Shown: positions 20,861 through 33,406 of the stretch, one piece after another
How the letters are laid out: each line of letters starts with the position of its first letter
Position numbering within the stretch: position 1 is the stretch's first letter
Translations under genes and position numbers: made by a program
The notes under the pieces: model-generated
What the model was told of the DNA's origin: nothing
The model's input: only the letters and a program-made list of their open reading frames with translations
The model's database searches: none
DNA from: Formicarius rufipectus
Taxonomy: Eukaryota > Chordata > Aves > Passeriformes > Formicariidae
Reading direction: 5' to 3'
Assembly: GCA_013399695.1 (NCBI GenBank)
Contig: VXAU01003742.1
Coordinates: 1-64,000 of the forward strand
DNA: 64,000 bases

Positions 20861-22259
20861 TGTTGTGCAACAGAGCCAAAAAAATCAGCTTTGTGCTATT
20901 TGGGAGCTGTGTCTGTCCCTGCGCCAGCTGCAAATGCCCCTCCCTGCCCAGAGGACAGAGTGCTGGGGATCAGGCAGAGCTTTGGGCAGTGCTACTCGGT
21001 GGTCATGTGTCACTGCAGTGCTCCGGGCGGCAGGAGGTGGCAGCTCCTACGGGTGGAAATTCCACTAAACTGCAGCCCCACTCCAGAGGAGGGGAGTTGT
21101 TTGTCTGGTTTCAGCTGCTGCCCTCAGTTTCTCAAGAAAGAGGAACCCATCCTCGTGTGCAGGGTTCACTGCCGGGCAGATAACACTGCAGGGAGATGGG
21201 GAGCAAAGGCTTCACGCATGGTTAGGGGAGAGAAAAAACAGCCCAGAGAGCAAACACTTGGCCCATGAGCGTTGCTCTGGGCTGGGTGAGCTCCCCAGCC
21301 CCTTTGCAACCAGGGCAGCTCCAGTGCCAGCAGCTCCCAACCCGTTCGTGGGACATGGCAAGGAAAGCCAGAAACCTCATTCCGTTGCCATGGTTTGGTC
21401 ACGATCCGTGTTTTCCCCAATCAGTGCTTCCTTCATTAACACTTTGGTGTTGACGGAGTCGGCGGTCGCTGCGGGCTGGGGATTTCCTTTGAGCAAGAGT
21501 TTTGTAACATGATCCGATACTATCGAGTCTCTGACTAAATATAGCATCGGGTTCCCTAAAACATCATTCTGTAAGCTTGGAGAGGCTTGTGTCCCACCTC
21601 AGCCATGTTGTGGAAGAGCCCTGGAACCTCTCACCATCTCTCTGGCACCTGTTGATACCCCTCTGGTTTTTGGAGGGTTGTTCCCCCTCTGTTTGTTGCT
21701 TTGCACAACTCCCACCCTACCTCCCCTCCAGCCCAGCACCGTCACTGCTGGATGCCAGCTACCATCCCTACCAGGGAGCAGATAAGGGGTCTGGCTGAGG
21801 GCACAGAGCCGAGCAGTGCTGGGCTCCCCTCCCCAGCCAGCGAGGTAGGATGGCTGGGCCCTGCACGGGGTCACGGTGACTGGTTCTGTGGCCACAGCCA
21901 CGTGCCCAAGCAAAGGCTGCTGCCAGCACTGCTCTCTGGGTGCTGCTGCATCCGCCCCCATCCTCTTCCCAGCTGAGCACACAGGAAATAACTCATTGTT
22001 CTCTGAGTAAACATCTTTCCCAAGAGTGAAACTGCCCAGCCAGGATGAGCATCTGGCTACAGTTTACCTCCATGTGAGCGCCCTACCACGCTCCACCCAT
22101 GCCAGCACTCACTGTGGTCCACCCAGGCAATCCCAGCATCATTCCAGGGCTATGGACAGGTCACAAGCCCCACAGGGCTGTGTATGGCCTGTGCTCCTGA
22201 AGCATGGGGTGGGTCTCAGGCCCTCAAGCCTCCTTTGACAGACTTTTGTCTGGAAGTGC
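20861..22259. other. Intergenic between CR1 and NEURL2, no gene recognised
   Basis: No conserved reading frame on either strand. In mammals SPATA25 sits between ZSWIM1 and NEURL2; I see no trace of it here. A less GC-rich stretch at about 21380-21560 could be regulatory. Confidence 0.5.
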
Positions 22260-22265
22260 TTTATT
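22260..22265 (-). terminator. NEURL2 polyadenylation signal
   Basis: TTTATT on plus (AATAAA for the minus-strand gene), about 205 bases after the NEURL2 stop codon. Confidence 0.75.
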
Positions 22266-22470
22266 GCTCTCTCTGAACCACATCAGTCCCCTGCCCGTGC
22301 TCTGGCCTTGCTGCACTGTCCCTTGTGTGGAAAATCCCAACACCACACTCCCCTATTCTCAGGTTGGCCCTTTGGCAGTGTGTGCCAGGGTGAGGGGCAC
22401 AGATCCTACCGGGCAGCTGTCACTGGGGGCCTGTCAGCACAGGGGGCAGCCCAACAGTGCCCGTGAGACC

Positions 22471-24681
22471 TCACTCATGTTGGCAGAAGTTCTTGAGCAG
22501 TGGGGGCAGGTCCAGGCCCTCGATGGCCAGGCGGTGCACGATGTGCTTCTGGATGACCAGCCGGCACAGTGTCTGCAGGGAGGGAACTGGAAGAGAATGG
22601 AGAGAGCAGCTGAACTGGGAGAACTGGTGGTGAAGCTGAGCACAGGAGGGTGCAGGAGCTGGCCTGAGGCTCCTCAGAGGCACCGTGGTTAAGGGCAGTG
22701 GTGGGTTGAGTTTGTTCTGCAGCATCATCCTGCCCCAGGCTTGAGCTGGCTGTGCAGGACCCAGGGCCAGGCTGCTGCAGCAGGGCTGGGAGCTTAAGGG
22801 CCATGGGAAGCAAAACTCTTGTCATTATTAGGAAGAAGGTTAGGAAACAGTTGTGTGCCCAAGCTGTGTGTGATTGTGGCTTGTTTGCATTTTTCCCTCT
22901 GGTGGCTGTTGAGCATCTCCCCAGGGTCTCATATGCCCACACTGCACTTCCCTTACATCCCACTCCCTTAGTCTGCTTCCACTGGCACCAGCACCAGGCT
23001 GCCGGGTGGGTGCCCACCAGGCAGAGCTGTGCTGCCTGCAGAGACAATGCCTACCAAGCTTTTGGGACAGACCACCATCAGCTGTCCTCATGGGCACCTG
23101 CCCAGGCTCTGCCCTGCCCCTGCTCCCGTGACGCAACACCCTGTGGAATTTCTCTTCACGGAGCTCCTAGTGACTCCACAGTGCAGGTGCCATCTGCTGT
23201 GGTGAGCACTCTCCTCAGGTGTTAAACTAAACTAAAATAAAGAATCCCAGGTTTCAGCCTTGGGACTGAAGTAGCTGCCCTTGGCACCAGTGAGGGAAGC
23301 AGTGGCTCCCTGTGGTGGGGGGCAGCTGGTACCCTGGCACTTGCTATCCTGATTCTGTCTCACCTGATCCTCAGCATCTTCTGACCTTCTCAGCTTGGTG
23401 CTAATTAGCCCTCATTAGCCTGGCCTCTCCCATCCAGCCAAGGGATGCAGGATAATGCCCAAGATCTGATAGCATCGTGGGGTGCCTGCCCAGGGAACAC
23501 TGTGTCCTGGGCACGTGGCAGATGTGGGGGCACAGCATACCACACCGGGGTGGGCAGCAGATGTAGGTGGATGTTTTGGTGCCAGGGCAAGCTGTTGGTT
23601 GGCTCTGGCTGCCACATGGTGTGGGTGAGGCTGGGCACAGCGAAGCCTCACAACCCTGGGGCAGTCTTGGGGCAGCCCCAGACACCAACCCCCATGGCTT
23701 TGCTCAGGAAGGGTGGCCAGCAGGGCTCTGCCCAACTGCTGCTCCTTAGGGGGGTCTCTCCCCTGGCCCCAGTGCAGCCCCTGTGGCTGAAAGTTCAGCA
23801 GATGCTCCCCATCAGCAGCACTGTGGGTCGTACCTGTGTTCTGCAGGGGCCAGGGGCTCTCCTGTGCCCTCTACCCTGCGGCCCTCTGCTCAATGGCACA
23901 CCCTGACATTCCCAATGTTGGGGACCATGGGGGGACCCCACCACCACAGCCCCCCAGTTCCTGGCCTACCCAACACACACTGCAGGGGTGGGGGCAGGTA
24001 CCTACAGCCATATTCCACCGGAATAACCCGGACGCTCTTGGTGGAGGCAAAGACATCAACGACAGCATAGAGGGGGCAGGTGGCAGGCAGGCCCCTGGCA
24101 CTGGGCCCCATGTCCTCGCCGTTGATGATGATGTGCATGTCTGCGGTGCCGTCAGGCTGTGGGGCGTACAGCACACCGATGCGGCTGCGCCGGGCGGTCG
24201 CGGGCAGCACGTTCATCTTGTACAGGTCATCCAGGATGTGGCTGTAGCGGCCGGGCCGGCTGCGCCCCACCAGCGTATCGCGGGGGATCCGCACCTGCTC
24301 GATCATCAGCCAGGGCTCCCAGGGAGAGCTCCGTGCCCGCACCTCCTCCCCGTCCACCACCACACGGTTGTGGCTCCGGGTGATGGCAAATACCCAGGTG
24401 TCCCCCATGTTGACCAGGTCCGGCAGCGAGTACTCGGGTACCACCTCCAGGCTCTGGGGGTCGTGGGCTGTCAGCCCCACACGCAGGTGCCCGCACCAGC
24501 CCAGCTCCTTCTCCTCGATCTCCACCAGGAAGACCTGCCCGGGCGCCAGCGGCTCCTGGCTGAAGCAGAGCCCATTGGCAAAGCTTTCCACCCGCGTGGC
24601 CCGTGTGCGTGAGGCGTCCAGGCGCACATTGGTGCCGTGGACGTGGTGGAAGCGTGCGGAGAGCCGGCACCGGGCGGCCAT
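22471..24681 (-). CDS. NEURL2: NEURL2 (Ozz), neuralized-SOCS ubiquitin ligase adaptor
   Basis: Substrate adaptor of a muscle Cullin-5/Elongin E3 ligase; the mammalian Ozz protein targets membrane beta-catenin and embryonic myosin during myofibre differentiation. Two exons: 24681-24006 and 22586-22471; 263 residues. Exon 1 holds the neuralized (NHR) domain: RFHHVHGTNVRL, EPLAPGQVFLVEIEEKELGW, CGHLRVGLTA, YSLPDLVNMGDTWVFAI and ADMHIIINGEDMGPSARGLP. Exon 2 holds the SOCS box (PSLQTLCRLVIQKHIVHRLA, then LPPLLKNFCQHE). The donor is placed at GGCT|GTAGGT because it keeps the frame; another donor (AG|GTACC) four bases further on does not. ATG 24681 (MAARCRL) is preceded in frame by a GTG only. The N-terminus is shorter than in human. 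It is head-to-head with CTSA, as in mammals. Confidence 0.95.
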
Positions 24682-24894
24682 CACCGCCGACGCTATTTTT
24701 AGCTGTCCCCGTCACAGCTGCTGTGAGGTGGTGACAGCCCGGCTGGAGAGACAGACGGCTCAGGAGGGTCCTAGTGCAGCAGGGGAAGGTGGAGGGGGGA
24801 CCCTTTGGCTGCTGGGGCACAACCAGTCCCAATCCAGACCCACAGACATTTCACACAGTGACCACCTGGCACTGCCACCTGGGCAGGAGTGCCT

Positions 24895-25140
24895 GGCAGT
24901 GCTAGCTGTACCCAGTAGTACCTGGCAGAGCCTGAAGATACCCAGCGGTACCTCCCACACCCAGCAACGCCTGGCTGTACACGGCGATGCCAGGCAGTGC
25001 CTGGGCATTGCCCGGCTGTCCCCAGCAGTGCTGGGTGGTGCCCGGTGGCGTCCAGCAGCGCCTGGTGCAACACCGGCTACCCCCAGCAGTGCCCGCTATC
25101 CAGCGGTGCTGGGCGACACCCGCCCGTAACCGGTGGTGCC
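24895..25140. repeat. CCAGCAGTGCCTGG-type minisatellite upstream of NEURL2
   Basis: About 245 bases of degenerate short units (CCCAGCAGTGCTGGGTGGTG and variants, roughly 10-25 bp) between the NEURL2 start codon and the CTSA promoter. It lies in the probable shared promoter interval. Confidence 0.75.
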
Positions 25141-25159
25141 ACCCGGTGCCCGCCACCTC

Positions 25160-25619
25160 ACCGCACCCCTGCCCTTAGCCGGCTGTCCCCGTTGCGGGGG
25201 CCCCACCGCTCCACCCACCGCCCCCCATGCCCATCACTCCTCCCCGTGTCCACCGAGGCCGCGCCCGGGACGGGGCCGCTCCCACGTGCGCGGGAGGGGG
25301 CGGGGCCTCCGCCCGTGAGGGGTGTGCTGATTGGCTGCCGACAGGCCCCGCCCNNNNNNNNNNNNNGGGAGCGCAGCGGGAGAGCGGCGCGGTCAGCGGG
25401 GCCACGGGGAGAGGGGGGGAGAGAAGGGACACGGGGCCGGGAGGAGAGGGGATAGTGGGGACACGGGGCCGGGGAAGAGGGAACACGGGGACAGGGTACA
25501 CGGCGCTGGGGGGAGAGGGGAAAAGNAGCGCCGCGGTGTCCGGGCCGTGGAGCTCGCGGGGCGCCGCCGCGGCCGTTCGTGTCCGGCAGCGCCCCGACCG
25601 TGCCCTTCGCCCGCCGCAG
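25160..25619. promoter_or_regulatory. CpG-rich NEURL2/CTSA bidirectional promoter
   Basis: GC-rich block with an assembly gap (25354-25366) and one N at 25526. It contains CACGTG at 25283-25288 (core of the CLEAR/TFEB lysosomal motif) and an inverted CCAAT (CTGATTGGCT, about 25327-25336). CTSA is a known lysosomal CLEAR-network gene in mammals, so the E-box is plausible, but the flanks differ from the full GTCACGTGAC consensus. CGCCGCAG directly before the CTSA ATG looks like a splice acceptor, suggesting a 5'UTR intron. Confidence 0.55.
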
Positions 25620-28600
25620 ATGGGGCCGGTGCTGCTGTCGTCGCTGCTGCTGCTGGGGCTGGGCTGGGCCGCCCCCCCGGAGCACGAGGTGACGTACCTG
25701 CCCGGGCTGCCCAAGCAGCCCTCCTTTCGCCACTTCTCGGGCTATCTGTGTGCCGGGCCGGGCAAGTACCTGCACTACTGGTATGTGGGGCTGTGCCCGT
25801 GGCTGGGGGTGGATTGGCTGGCACCGGGCACTGATGGCTGCGTGTCTGCAGGTTTGTGGAAGCCCAAAGCAACCCCCAGGGCAGCCCCCTGGTGCTATGG
25901 CTGAACGGTGGCCCTGGTTGCAGCTCCATGGAAGGCTTCCTCAAGGAGCATGGCCCCTTCCTGGTTAGTAGTCGCTGCCTTCCTGTGGCTTGGGGGACCA
26001 GGGAATGACTGGCTGTGTGGCAAGAGCCACTGTCCCCAGCCCGGCTTTGCCCATCTGTCATCACCTTCTGCTTCCCCAGATCCAGCCCGATGGGGTCACA
26101 CTGAAGTACAATGAGTACGCCTGGAACAAGGTATGGGCACAAGCGCTACCACCCTCCACAGCCGCTGGATGTGGTGGCCGTGAGCCAGTTCCTCCTGCCC
26201 CTTCCATGGAGCCAAACCTCCCGTCACACCCCCTGTCCAACACACCCTTTTCTCTAGTCTGCTGTTGAGCAGCACAGGAATGTGGTCGCCCCAGTGCAGC
26301 CCTGGGGCGAGCCAGGCACCTGTCGGTGATGCCATGGGTGAGGCCAGCAGTCCTCAGCCTTACTGAGCCAGCAGAGGGTGTCCCCTGATCACTGGCTCCT
26401 CTGCTGTCCTCTCAGATTGCCAACATTCTCTACCTGGAGTCTCCTGCTGGTGTCGGCTTCTCATACTCCGATGACAAGAAGTACAATACAAATGACACAG
26501 AGGCGAGTGACTGGCGTGCTAGCAAGGCCCTGTCCCCCGTTTGCTCCCAAAGTGAGGTCCAGCCTCCCCACCTGACCCTGCCACCTCCTCCCTGCAGGTT
26601 GCTCACAACAACTACCTGGCACTAAAGGATTTCCTCCGCCTCTTCCCTGAGTACTCCAAGAACGATCTCTTCCTCACAGGGGAGAGCTATGGGGGGGTCT
26701 ACATCCCCACCCTAGCAGAGTGGGTGATGCAGGACCCCAGCCTCAACCTGAAGGTGGGTGTCTGGACTCTGCTGGGGAGCAGAGGGCTCAGCATGGCCTT
26801 GCTGGGGCCTTTGAGCAGTGCTGGGGTGGGGACTGGCCGTGCATTCAGCATGCAGGGCTTCCTCCAGGACATGCAGCAAGGCCTGACCCTGCAGCCTTTC
26901 ATCTCCTCCTGGGGTGCTGGCAGCAGCTGCTGGTGGACGTGTCCATCCCTGCTGCTGGGGAAGCGTCCTCAGGCACCCCCGACCCTCCCTGTTCCTCCAC
27001 GGAGTAAACAGTGCCACATCTGCTTCCTGCCTGGGGCCGCTGTGCTGCAGCCACCCCGCGGGGAGCTGGAACACAACAGGGTTGTTTTCTTCTTGCCTCC
27101 CAGGGAATCGCTGTGGGAAACGGCCTCTCATCTTATGAGATCAATGACAACTCCCTGGTTTACTTTGCCTATTACCACGGGCTGCTGGGGACCGAGTAAG
27201 AGCATGGGGAGTGTTGGATGTGCTGTCCCTGTGTGATCAGGAGCAGGGTATGGCCAGGGTTGGGGCTGGCTGGGTTGCTGGTGTTGGGACAAGTGTGGCT
27301 CCCAGCCTGCCCCGGGCCAGCAGTCAGGCTGTGGAGGTTGCCCTGCATCCCAGGCAGCTTCCGTGGGTGTATTTGTGGGGTGCAGAGGGCACCAGGCCAA
27401 GCCACATGCCACATAGGCAGGGAGATGCAGTGAGACCATCATGCCAGTGTTGCTGCCTGTGCAATGTGGTTCAAGCCTTGGTTTCTGCCCACAGGCTGTG
27501 GAAGGACCTGCAGGCCTTCTGCTGTTCCCAGGGAAAGTGTAACTTCCATGACAACTCCAACCTGAACTGCACACTCAAGGTGAGGGGAGGCAGAGTCTCT
27601 ACATATATGCCCAGAATCAGCATCTGTGAGCCACATCCACCTGGCTCTGGGTGGGTCCACAGTCCCATGAGGGTCCTGCTAAGTTCCAAACTCTTCTTGT
27701 GGCTTGTTGCAGATGGGGGAGATGATTCAGATTGTAGAGGAGTCTGGCCTAAACATCTACAACCTCTATGCCCCATGTGATGGAGGCGTCCCTGGGGGCA
27801 TGAGGTGAGAGTGGCCCCAGAGAAAATGAGTCTCTAGGCACTGGCTCACTCTGGTCCTACTGGCAGAAGGACATGGTGGGCTGTGCAGGGGGTCCCTCTG
27901 GGACAGGTGGATGGTGTCTGGCTGCTGCGAAGGACTCCCTGAAGGAGGGCCCTGAGCCCTTGTTTCCCCAGGGCTTTCAACCTGTCCTCATGCTCATCCT
28001 GGCTGCAGGTACGAGGGTGATTACCTCATCACACATGATCTGGGCAACTCCTTTATCCGAATGCCACTGAGGTTCTCCTGGCGGCAGGTGAGCTGAGATG
28101 TCTGTGCTGCTGGGCTGTGAGCAGCCTGTGCCTGGCCAGTGGTGCTGCTGCATCTGCTCTGTGGGGCAAGTGCTGCTGTGACAGTGACTATCCTAACCCT
28201 CACAGAACCTGTTCCGGATGCCAGTAGCCCGGAAGAAGGTCCGTATGGACCCACCCTGCACCAACTCCACAGCCCCCAGCATGTATCTGAACTCCCCGGA
28301 GGTGCGGAAGGCTCTGCATATCTCCCCTGACGCCCCGGAGTGGCAGGTGTGCAGGTGAGCAAGCTGTGGGTGGGCAGGGGCCACTACAAACAAGAGCAGC
28401 TGCATAATGCTGATGCTTCCTCTGCAGCTTCGAGGTGAACCGTGGCTACAAGCGCCTGTACATGCAGATGAACGAGCAGTACCTGAAGCTGCTCGGAGCC
28501 ACGGTGCGTGCAGGGGGGGCCAAGGGACCCTGGGACTGGCTCTGCCTGGGGCTGCTGCTCTGCCAAGGGCTCACCCCCTCTGTCTGCTCCACAGAAATAC

Positions 28601-29144
28601 CGGATCCTGGTGTACAACGGGGACGTTGACATGGCCTGCAACTTCCTCGGGGATGAGTGGTTTGTGGACTCCTTGTGCCAGAAGGTAAATGGGAAGGGCA
28701 GGGTAAGCCCCAGACCAGGCCCAGTCAGTAGCTCCCAGCTATGTGCTGGGGCTGACTGTGGTTGGGAGCATGGGCAGGGCCAGCCCCAGGCACTGAGGGC
28801 ACAGCTATCTCTCTCAGGTGCAGGTGGCTCGCCGGCCCTGGCTCTACACTGAAAATGGTGAGAACCAGATTGGGGGCTTTGTGAAGGAATTCACCAACAT
28901 CGCCTTCCTCACTGTCAAGGTAGGGCTGTGGGCTCAGGGCCAGGGGATGGGGCTGTGGGACAGGGTGCTGGACACCAAGGCTGTGATCATGGTGGGGTTG
29001 TGGTGGCTGGGCTGTGGCAGCACCACAGGCATACTGACCACTGCTGCCCCTTCCCTGCAGGGAGCTGGCCACATGGTACCCACAGACCGGCCGCTTGCTG
29101 CCTTCACCATGTTCTGCCGCTTCATTAAGAACCAGCCTTACTAG
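25620..29144 (+). CDS. CTSA: CTSA, lysosomal protective protein (cathepsin A)
   Basis: Serine carboxypeptidase of lysosomes that also stabilises beta-galactosidase and neuraminidase-1 in a complex. Fourteen exons: 25620-25780, 25852-25963, 26080-26130, 26416-26502, 26598-26753, 27104-27195, 27495-27579, 27713-27804, 28009-28087, 28206-28354, 28428-28503, 28595-28684, 28818-28919, 29061-29144; 471 residues. There is a signal peptide (MGPVLLSSLLLLGLGWA). The oxyanion-hole motif is WLNGGPGCSS, the catalytic Ser167 lies in GESYGG, the Asp lies in NGDVDMACN (about 388-396), and His448 lies in GAGHMVP. Intron 4 begins with GC (GAG|GCGAGT at 26503), the only donor that keeps the conserved join NDTE-VAHNNY. 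No break is seen; the enzyme should be active. Confidence 0.97.
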
Positions 29145-29637
29145 GAGCTGTGGAGGCAGCGCCCGGTGTGCCGGCTGCCCTCACCACCCTGCTGCCCTCA
29201 CTGCTGGCACCTCACAACAGCCAGTCCTCCTACACCACGGGCCTGTCACGCCTGCAGGCTTCCTCCCAGCTGGACAGGGCTGCCTGCTGTGGGTGGAGGG
29301 TGTGGGCTGGGGGATTGAGATCCAACGGCTCTGTCCTTGATGGGAGAGGAGTCCGTGTACCTGCTGCAGCCACCTTCTTGCATGTGGCTTCCTTTCTTGC
29401 CTCCTCCCTGTCTGCGGCAGCAGCTGCTTCCCGCCCTGGCAGGGACTAGTCCCTCGCACTTCCCCTTAGCCCTGCACACACCCAGCCTGGGCAAGCTCTG
29501 AGGAATGGCAGTGGGGGACAGCTGGGCCCTGCTCCCTTCCACCCTATTCCCACCCCTGCTCCCCCTGAAGGAGGCTCAACCACCACCACCACTATGACAA
29601 TCCCACTGCCAGGGCACACAGTGCTTCAGGAACTTGC

Positions 29638-29643
29638 AATAAA
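29638..29643 (+). terminator. CTSA polyadenylation signal
   Basis: AATAAA about 500 bases after the CTSA stop codon, followed by T/G-rich sequence. Confidence 0.85.
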
Positions 29644-29988
29644 CTCTCTGACCAAGGTGGTTCTGCTCCTCCTCCCACTCCTGTGCCAGCCCGTGCTTTG
29701 CTTTCCTGTGCTCCCTGAGGAGCACCCGAGAGTGCCAACTCCCTGTGCTGGGGAGCCCTGGGCTCTGTGGGCTGTGCCCCCTCTGCAGGGGTCCCTGCAG
29801 CCTGGAAACAAGTGATGTGCCTGAGTTGCAGCATCACAGTCACTCTGAGCCCTCCGGCACTCCTCTGAGCTGTGTCTGCTCCCAAGGACCTGAGCTGGAC
29901 AGCAACATTGGCTGCCTCCTTCCCACCTCCGTGCCATGTGCCCTCCACATCCTCCAAACAACGGGGCCATGCATTTGGAGGCAGGTGG

Positions 29989-29994
29989 TTTATT
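29989..29994 (-). terminator. PLTP polyadenylation signal
   Basis: TTTATT on plus, AATAAA on the PLTP strand, 172 bases beyond the PLTP stop. CTSA and PLTP are convergent with about 345 bases between their signals. Confidence 0.8.
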
Positions 29995-30165
29995 AGTGTA
30001 ATGAGAAGGGGTGCAGCAGGGGTTCCCAGAGCACCCCTCTCCACCTTGCTGCACCCCACCAGGGCATGGGCACCCTGAGGATGTGCCAGTGGTACCTAGG
30101 AAGCTTCTTCCTACCTACAGTCTACAGGTCCAGCCCGGGATCTGCCCTCGGTCCAGGGAGAAGAG

Positions 30166-33100
30166 CTAGAGGGAGCCAGGGTCCAGGCTGGGCTCTGCTG
30201 GCTGGGAGCTGGGGTAGGCAGCAGCTGTGGGCACTGGGCGGTATTTCTCAATCACCTCCCGCAGCCCCTTGGAGAAGTGCAGATCAGCTCCCACTGTTAG
30301 GAATCCCTGTGTAGGAGAAAGGGTCAGCAATGAGCTGGGGGTGATGATGCCTTGCCCAGCAGGACATGGGGGCCCAGGCTGTCCCATCCTGCCACGTACC
30401 GCATGGTTGGTGACCACCTCCCTGGTGAAGTCCATGCCTTCAGGCAGGGGAATTTGCACTCCTTTCTTTGTCCTCTCTGCAGGGAGGAAGAGATGGGGTG
30501 AGACTGAGCCCTGCTGAGCCTCTGCCCGACCCAGCTGCACAGGAGCGGCAGTGCCTACCGTTAATGATGGGCATGATGGTCAGTTGCAGCAGGGTCTTCA
30601 GCGGGGCCTGCAGTGAGAACAGCTGTGGAAGAGGAGCTGGGGTCAGTGCAGAGGCAGAGCTGCCAGACAGGGTGGGGAGGACTGCAAGTAGTCAGCCCCT
30701 CCCTAGCTGACCCTACACTGCTTGGGTGTAAGGGTCCCCAGGCCATCACCATGCACTCACCGCCAGTGACTCCAATGCTGACTGCTTGGAGTAGATTCGA
30801 AACCTGGACAGGAGGAAACAGCCATGAGTGGGGTATGGACAGGACCCTCCCCGTGCCCCCACAGGACCCCAGTTGTACCGTCGCAGGTCCAGCTGCACAC
30901 GCAGCGCCTTCCCTTGCAGAAACACCTTGGCACTCAGCTTGGTTTCCTGAGGAGAGAGAGAGAGATGACTCGCAGCAGGCAGAGGGATGGCCAGGCCAGC
31001 AGCTCCTCTCACCCCACAAGCCCAGAGTCCCTCTGCTCTGGGACACGGGTGCCTTCTCGCAGAGGATAGGGGATGCTCCTCCTGTTTGCACTGGAGTGAC
31101 ATCACAGGGAGCCATGGCCTCCCCCTCACCATGGCCATGCTGGAGAGCTGTACAGGTGGGCGGTCTGGGGGCACCAGTGAGATGTTCAGGAAGGCAGAGA
31201 CGGAGACAGAGGTGCCTGAGGGTTTGATGATGCAGCGAGGGGGAGCAGAGACCTGCAGCACCAGCTGTAGCGGAGCATCCACGGAGGGGCTCTGGGGAGG
31301 GCAAGTGAGCTGGAGGCAGGGAGCAGGGCAGGGCTGTGCTCTGCCCCCTAGCTCCTCCGTGCCTCCCATCCCATCTGTGGGCTCCTCACCAGCATGAAGA
31401 TGGTCCCAAAGAAGGTGGCTCTCAACAAAACCTCCAGGTCCTTGGGCACCTGTGGGGAGAACAGACCACCAGAAAGAAAGTGAGGTGCTGCTGTGGATCC
31501 CAGCAGAGCTGCTCCCTAGACTGCACCTCTGCTCAGTGGCACAGCCCAGTCCTCCCTCCTGCCTGCGCATGGCCAAGTGTCTGGCACTCCTTACCTTCTC
31601 CCCCTGGAGCTCTATGTTCAGCACTCCTGCCTGGAAGTATGCGAGCATAGCTGAGTCAAAGAAGTACTCAGAGAAGGCAACATAGACCATGCGTTCAGTC
31701 TCCTTGATCACTGGCTCTACTGCGTGGTTCTCCAGCTCCTGGTCCTCTCTCACTCGGGGGAAGAACATGCCCTGGGCCAAGAAAAGGAGAGGTTCCCACA
31801 GCCACAGGGAAGCCTCCCCTACCTGCTCTGTGGAGCCCAGCATGCCTGCTGGCACAGCCATTCCCACAAGGATGGGAAAGATCAGCTGGGCAGGATCCAG
31901 TGTTCACCTTGAAGTCAAGGTCAAGATTGTCAGTGGAGATGGATGGATCCCGCAGGAGGGAGTAGTCAATCCCAATGTGCTCATCCACATAGCTCCTCAC
32001 TGCCAGGGAAGATGTGCAGGTGTGACCAAGCCTGGAGCTGCTCAGCAGCCCAATGCCCAACCCTACCTACCCGAAGGTGAGCAGAATCCAGTCCCTTACC
32101 CAGACCAACACTCACCAGGCACCGTGTCCAGCACGGAGTTCAGCAGCACCAGGCTGGCATGCTCCAGGGATGGGCAGATCTGCAAGGCAAGGAGCTGGGC
32201 TGAGGGGAATTGCTCCCAGGAATGGTTAAGAAGCTGCACAGACAGGGCAAGGCTTGGCCCCACCATGGCTTCATCAGTTGTCTGTGCTCAGCCCTACCTG
32301 CTGGCTGAGGAGGTAACGCATTCCTGTGACGATGAAGGTGCTCAGAAACTCATAGACCTTCCTGCAGGACACAAGAGCATGACTGCACTGCCTCCTGACC
32401 CTGAGGCTCCATTCCCATTCCAGCACATAGCTGAGATGGGGAAGCACCCAGAGAGGGTGGGAAGGGGGTCAGGGAGCCAGGCACAGGCAGAGACATTGGA
32501 TGTACCTGAGTGTGCCGGAGAAGCCAGCATGCATTCTGGCAATGGAGGCATTGCAGGTGATGTTGGAGATCTTGGGGCGCCCAGCCTCATCCTTGGCCAG
32601 CCGCAGCACCGTGTGGATGTGGACACCATCCGCAGAGGCATTGATGGACCCGATGTCATAGCTAGAAGCCAGGAAATTGGATGAGAGGAGCACACAGCTC
32701 CCACCTGCAGGGCAGCAAGGCACCCGTGGCACCCAGCAGGCACAGCTGTGGGGTGGGCTGATGCCCAGGGCAGCAGGAGCGGGGAGACAGCTCACAAGAA
32801 CCAGTAGAGCAGCTGCCTGCGGAAGCGCAGGCTGATGGAAGCGTTGTCGATGTTGAACACGAGGTGCTGCTGTGGCTGGAAGTTCAGGTCCGAAGATGCC
32901 AGCTGCAGGTCCATCACCTTGACCCTGTGGAGAGGGGACAGGGATGATCAGATGGACAGATGGACCTAGGGAGCTGTGGGCATGGGCAGCACTCACTGAC
33001 TGATGTTGTAGTGGAACTGCCCCTCTTTCCCATGCAGGTCTGAAATCGTGATGTTCTGCAGCTCCTGCTCCACGAAGCGCAGCCCCTCCTGCTTCACTGC

Positions 33101-33406
33101 AAGTCAAAATAAGCCTGGGCTCAGACAGCCAGGCTGCACTGTCCTCCTGGCAGCATCACCCCTTCCAGCCCCCCACTCCTCCCTGGCCAACCCACAGGTG
33201 GGTAGTGCAGGCAGAACCCTACACAAGTGCAGATCCCAGAAGCCAGGGGTCCAACGTTCCTCCTTCCCAGGCCCCAGAATCCCAGCTGGCCCCTTACCCA
33301 AGTCCAGCCCCTTGGAAGTAATCCGGATCTTACAGCCAGGGGGGCTGTGCAAGGCTGTGACCAGCCAGGGCAGGAGGAGGAGGAGGAAGAAGCTGCCGGC
33401 AGCCAT
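30166..33406 (-). CDS. PLTP: PLTP, phospholipid transfer protein
   Basis: Secreted plasma protein of the BPI/LBP/CETP family that moves phospholipids between lipoproteins and remodels HDL. Fifteen coding exons on minus: 33406-33298, 33096-32997, 32924-32796, 32661-32506, 32361-32298, 32179-32116, 31999-31908, 31771-31595, 31449-31390, 31291-31130, 30946-30879, 30803-30761, 30622-30559, 30476-30400, 30306-30166. The frame is continuous for 501 residues (about 493 in human). It has a Leu-rich signal peptide (MAAGSFFLLLLLPWLVTAL). The N-terminal barrel starts GCKIRITSKGLDL, and the centre shows FRRQLLYWFFYDIGSINAS. The C-terminal barrel shows MVYVAFSEYFFDSAM, APPRCIIKPSGT, QIPLPEGMDFTREVVTNHAG and LHFSKGLREVIEK. 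The last 15 residues diverge from mammals. Confidence 0.96.
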
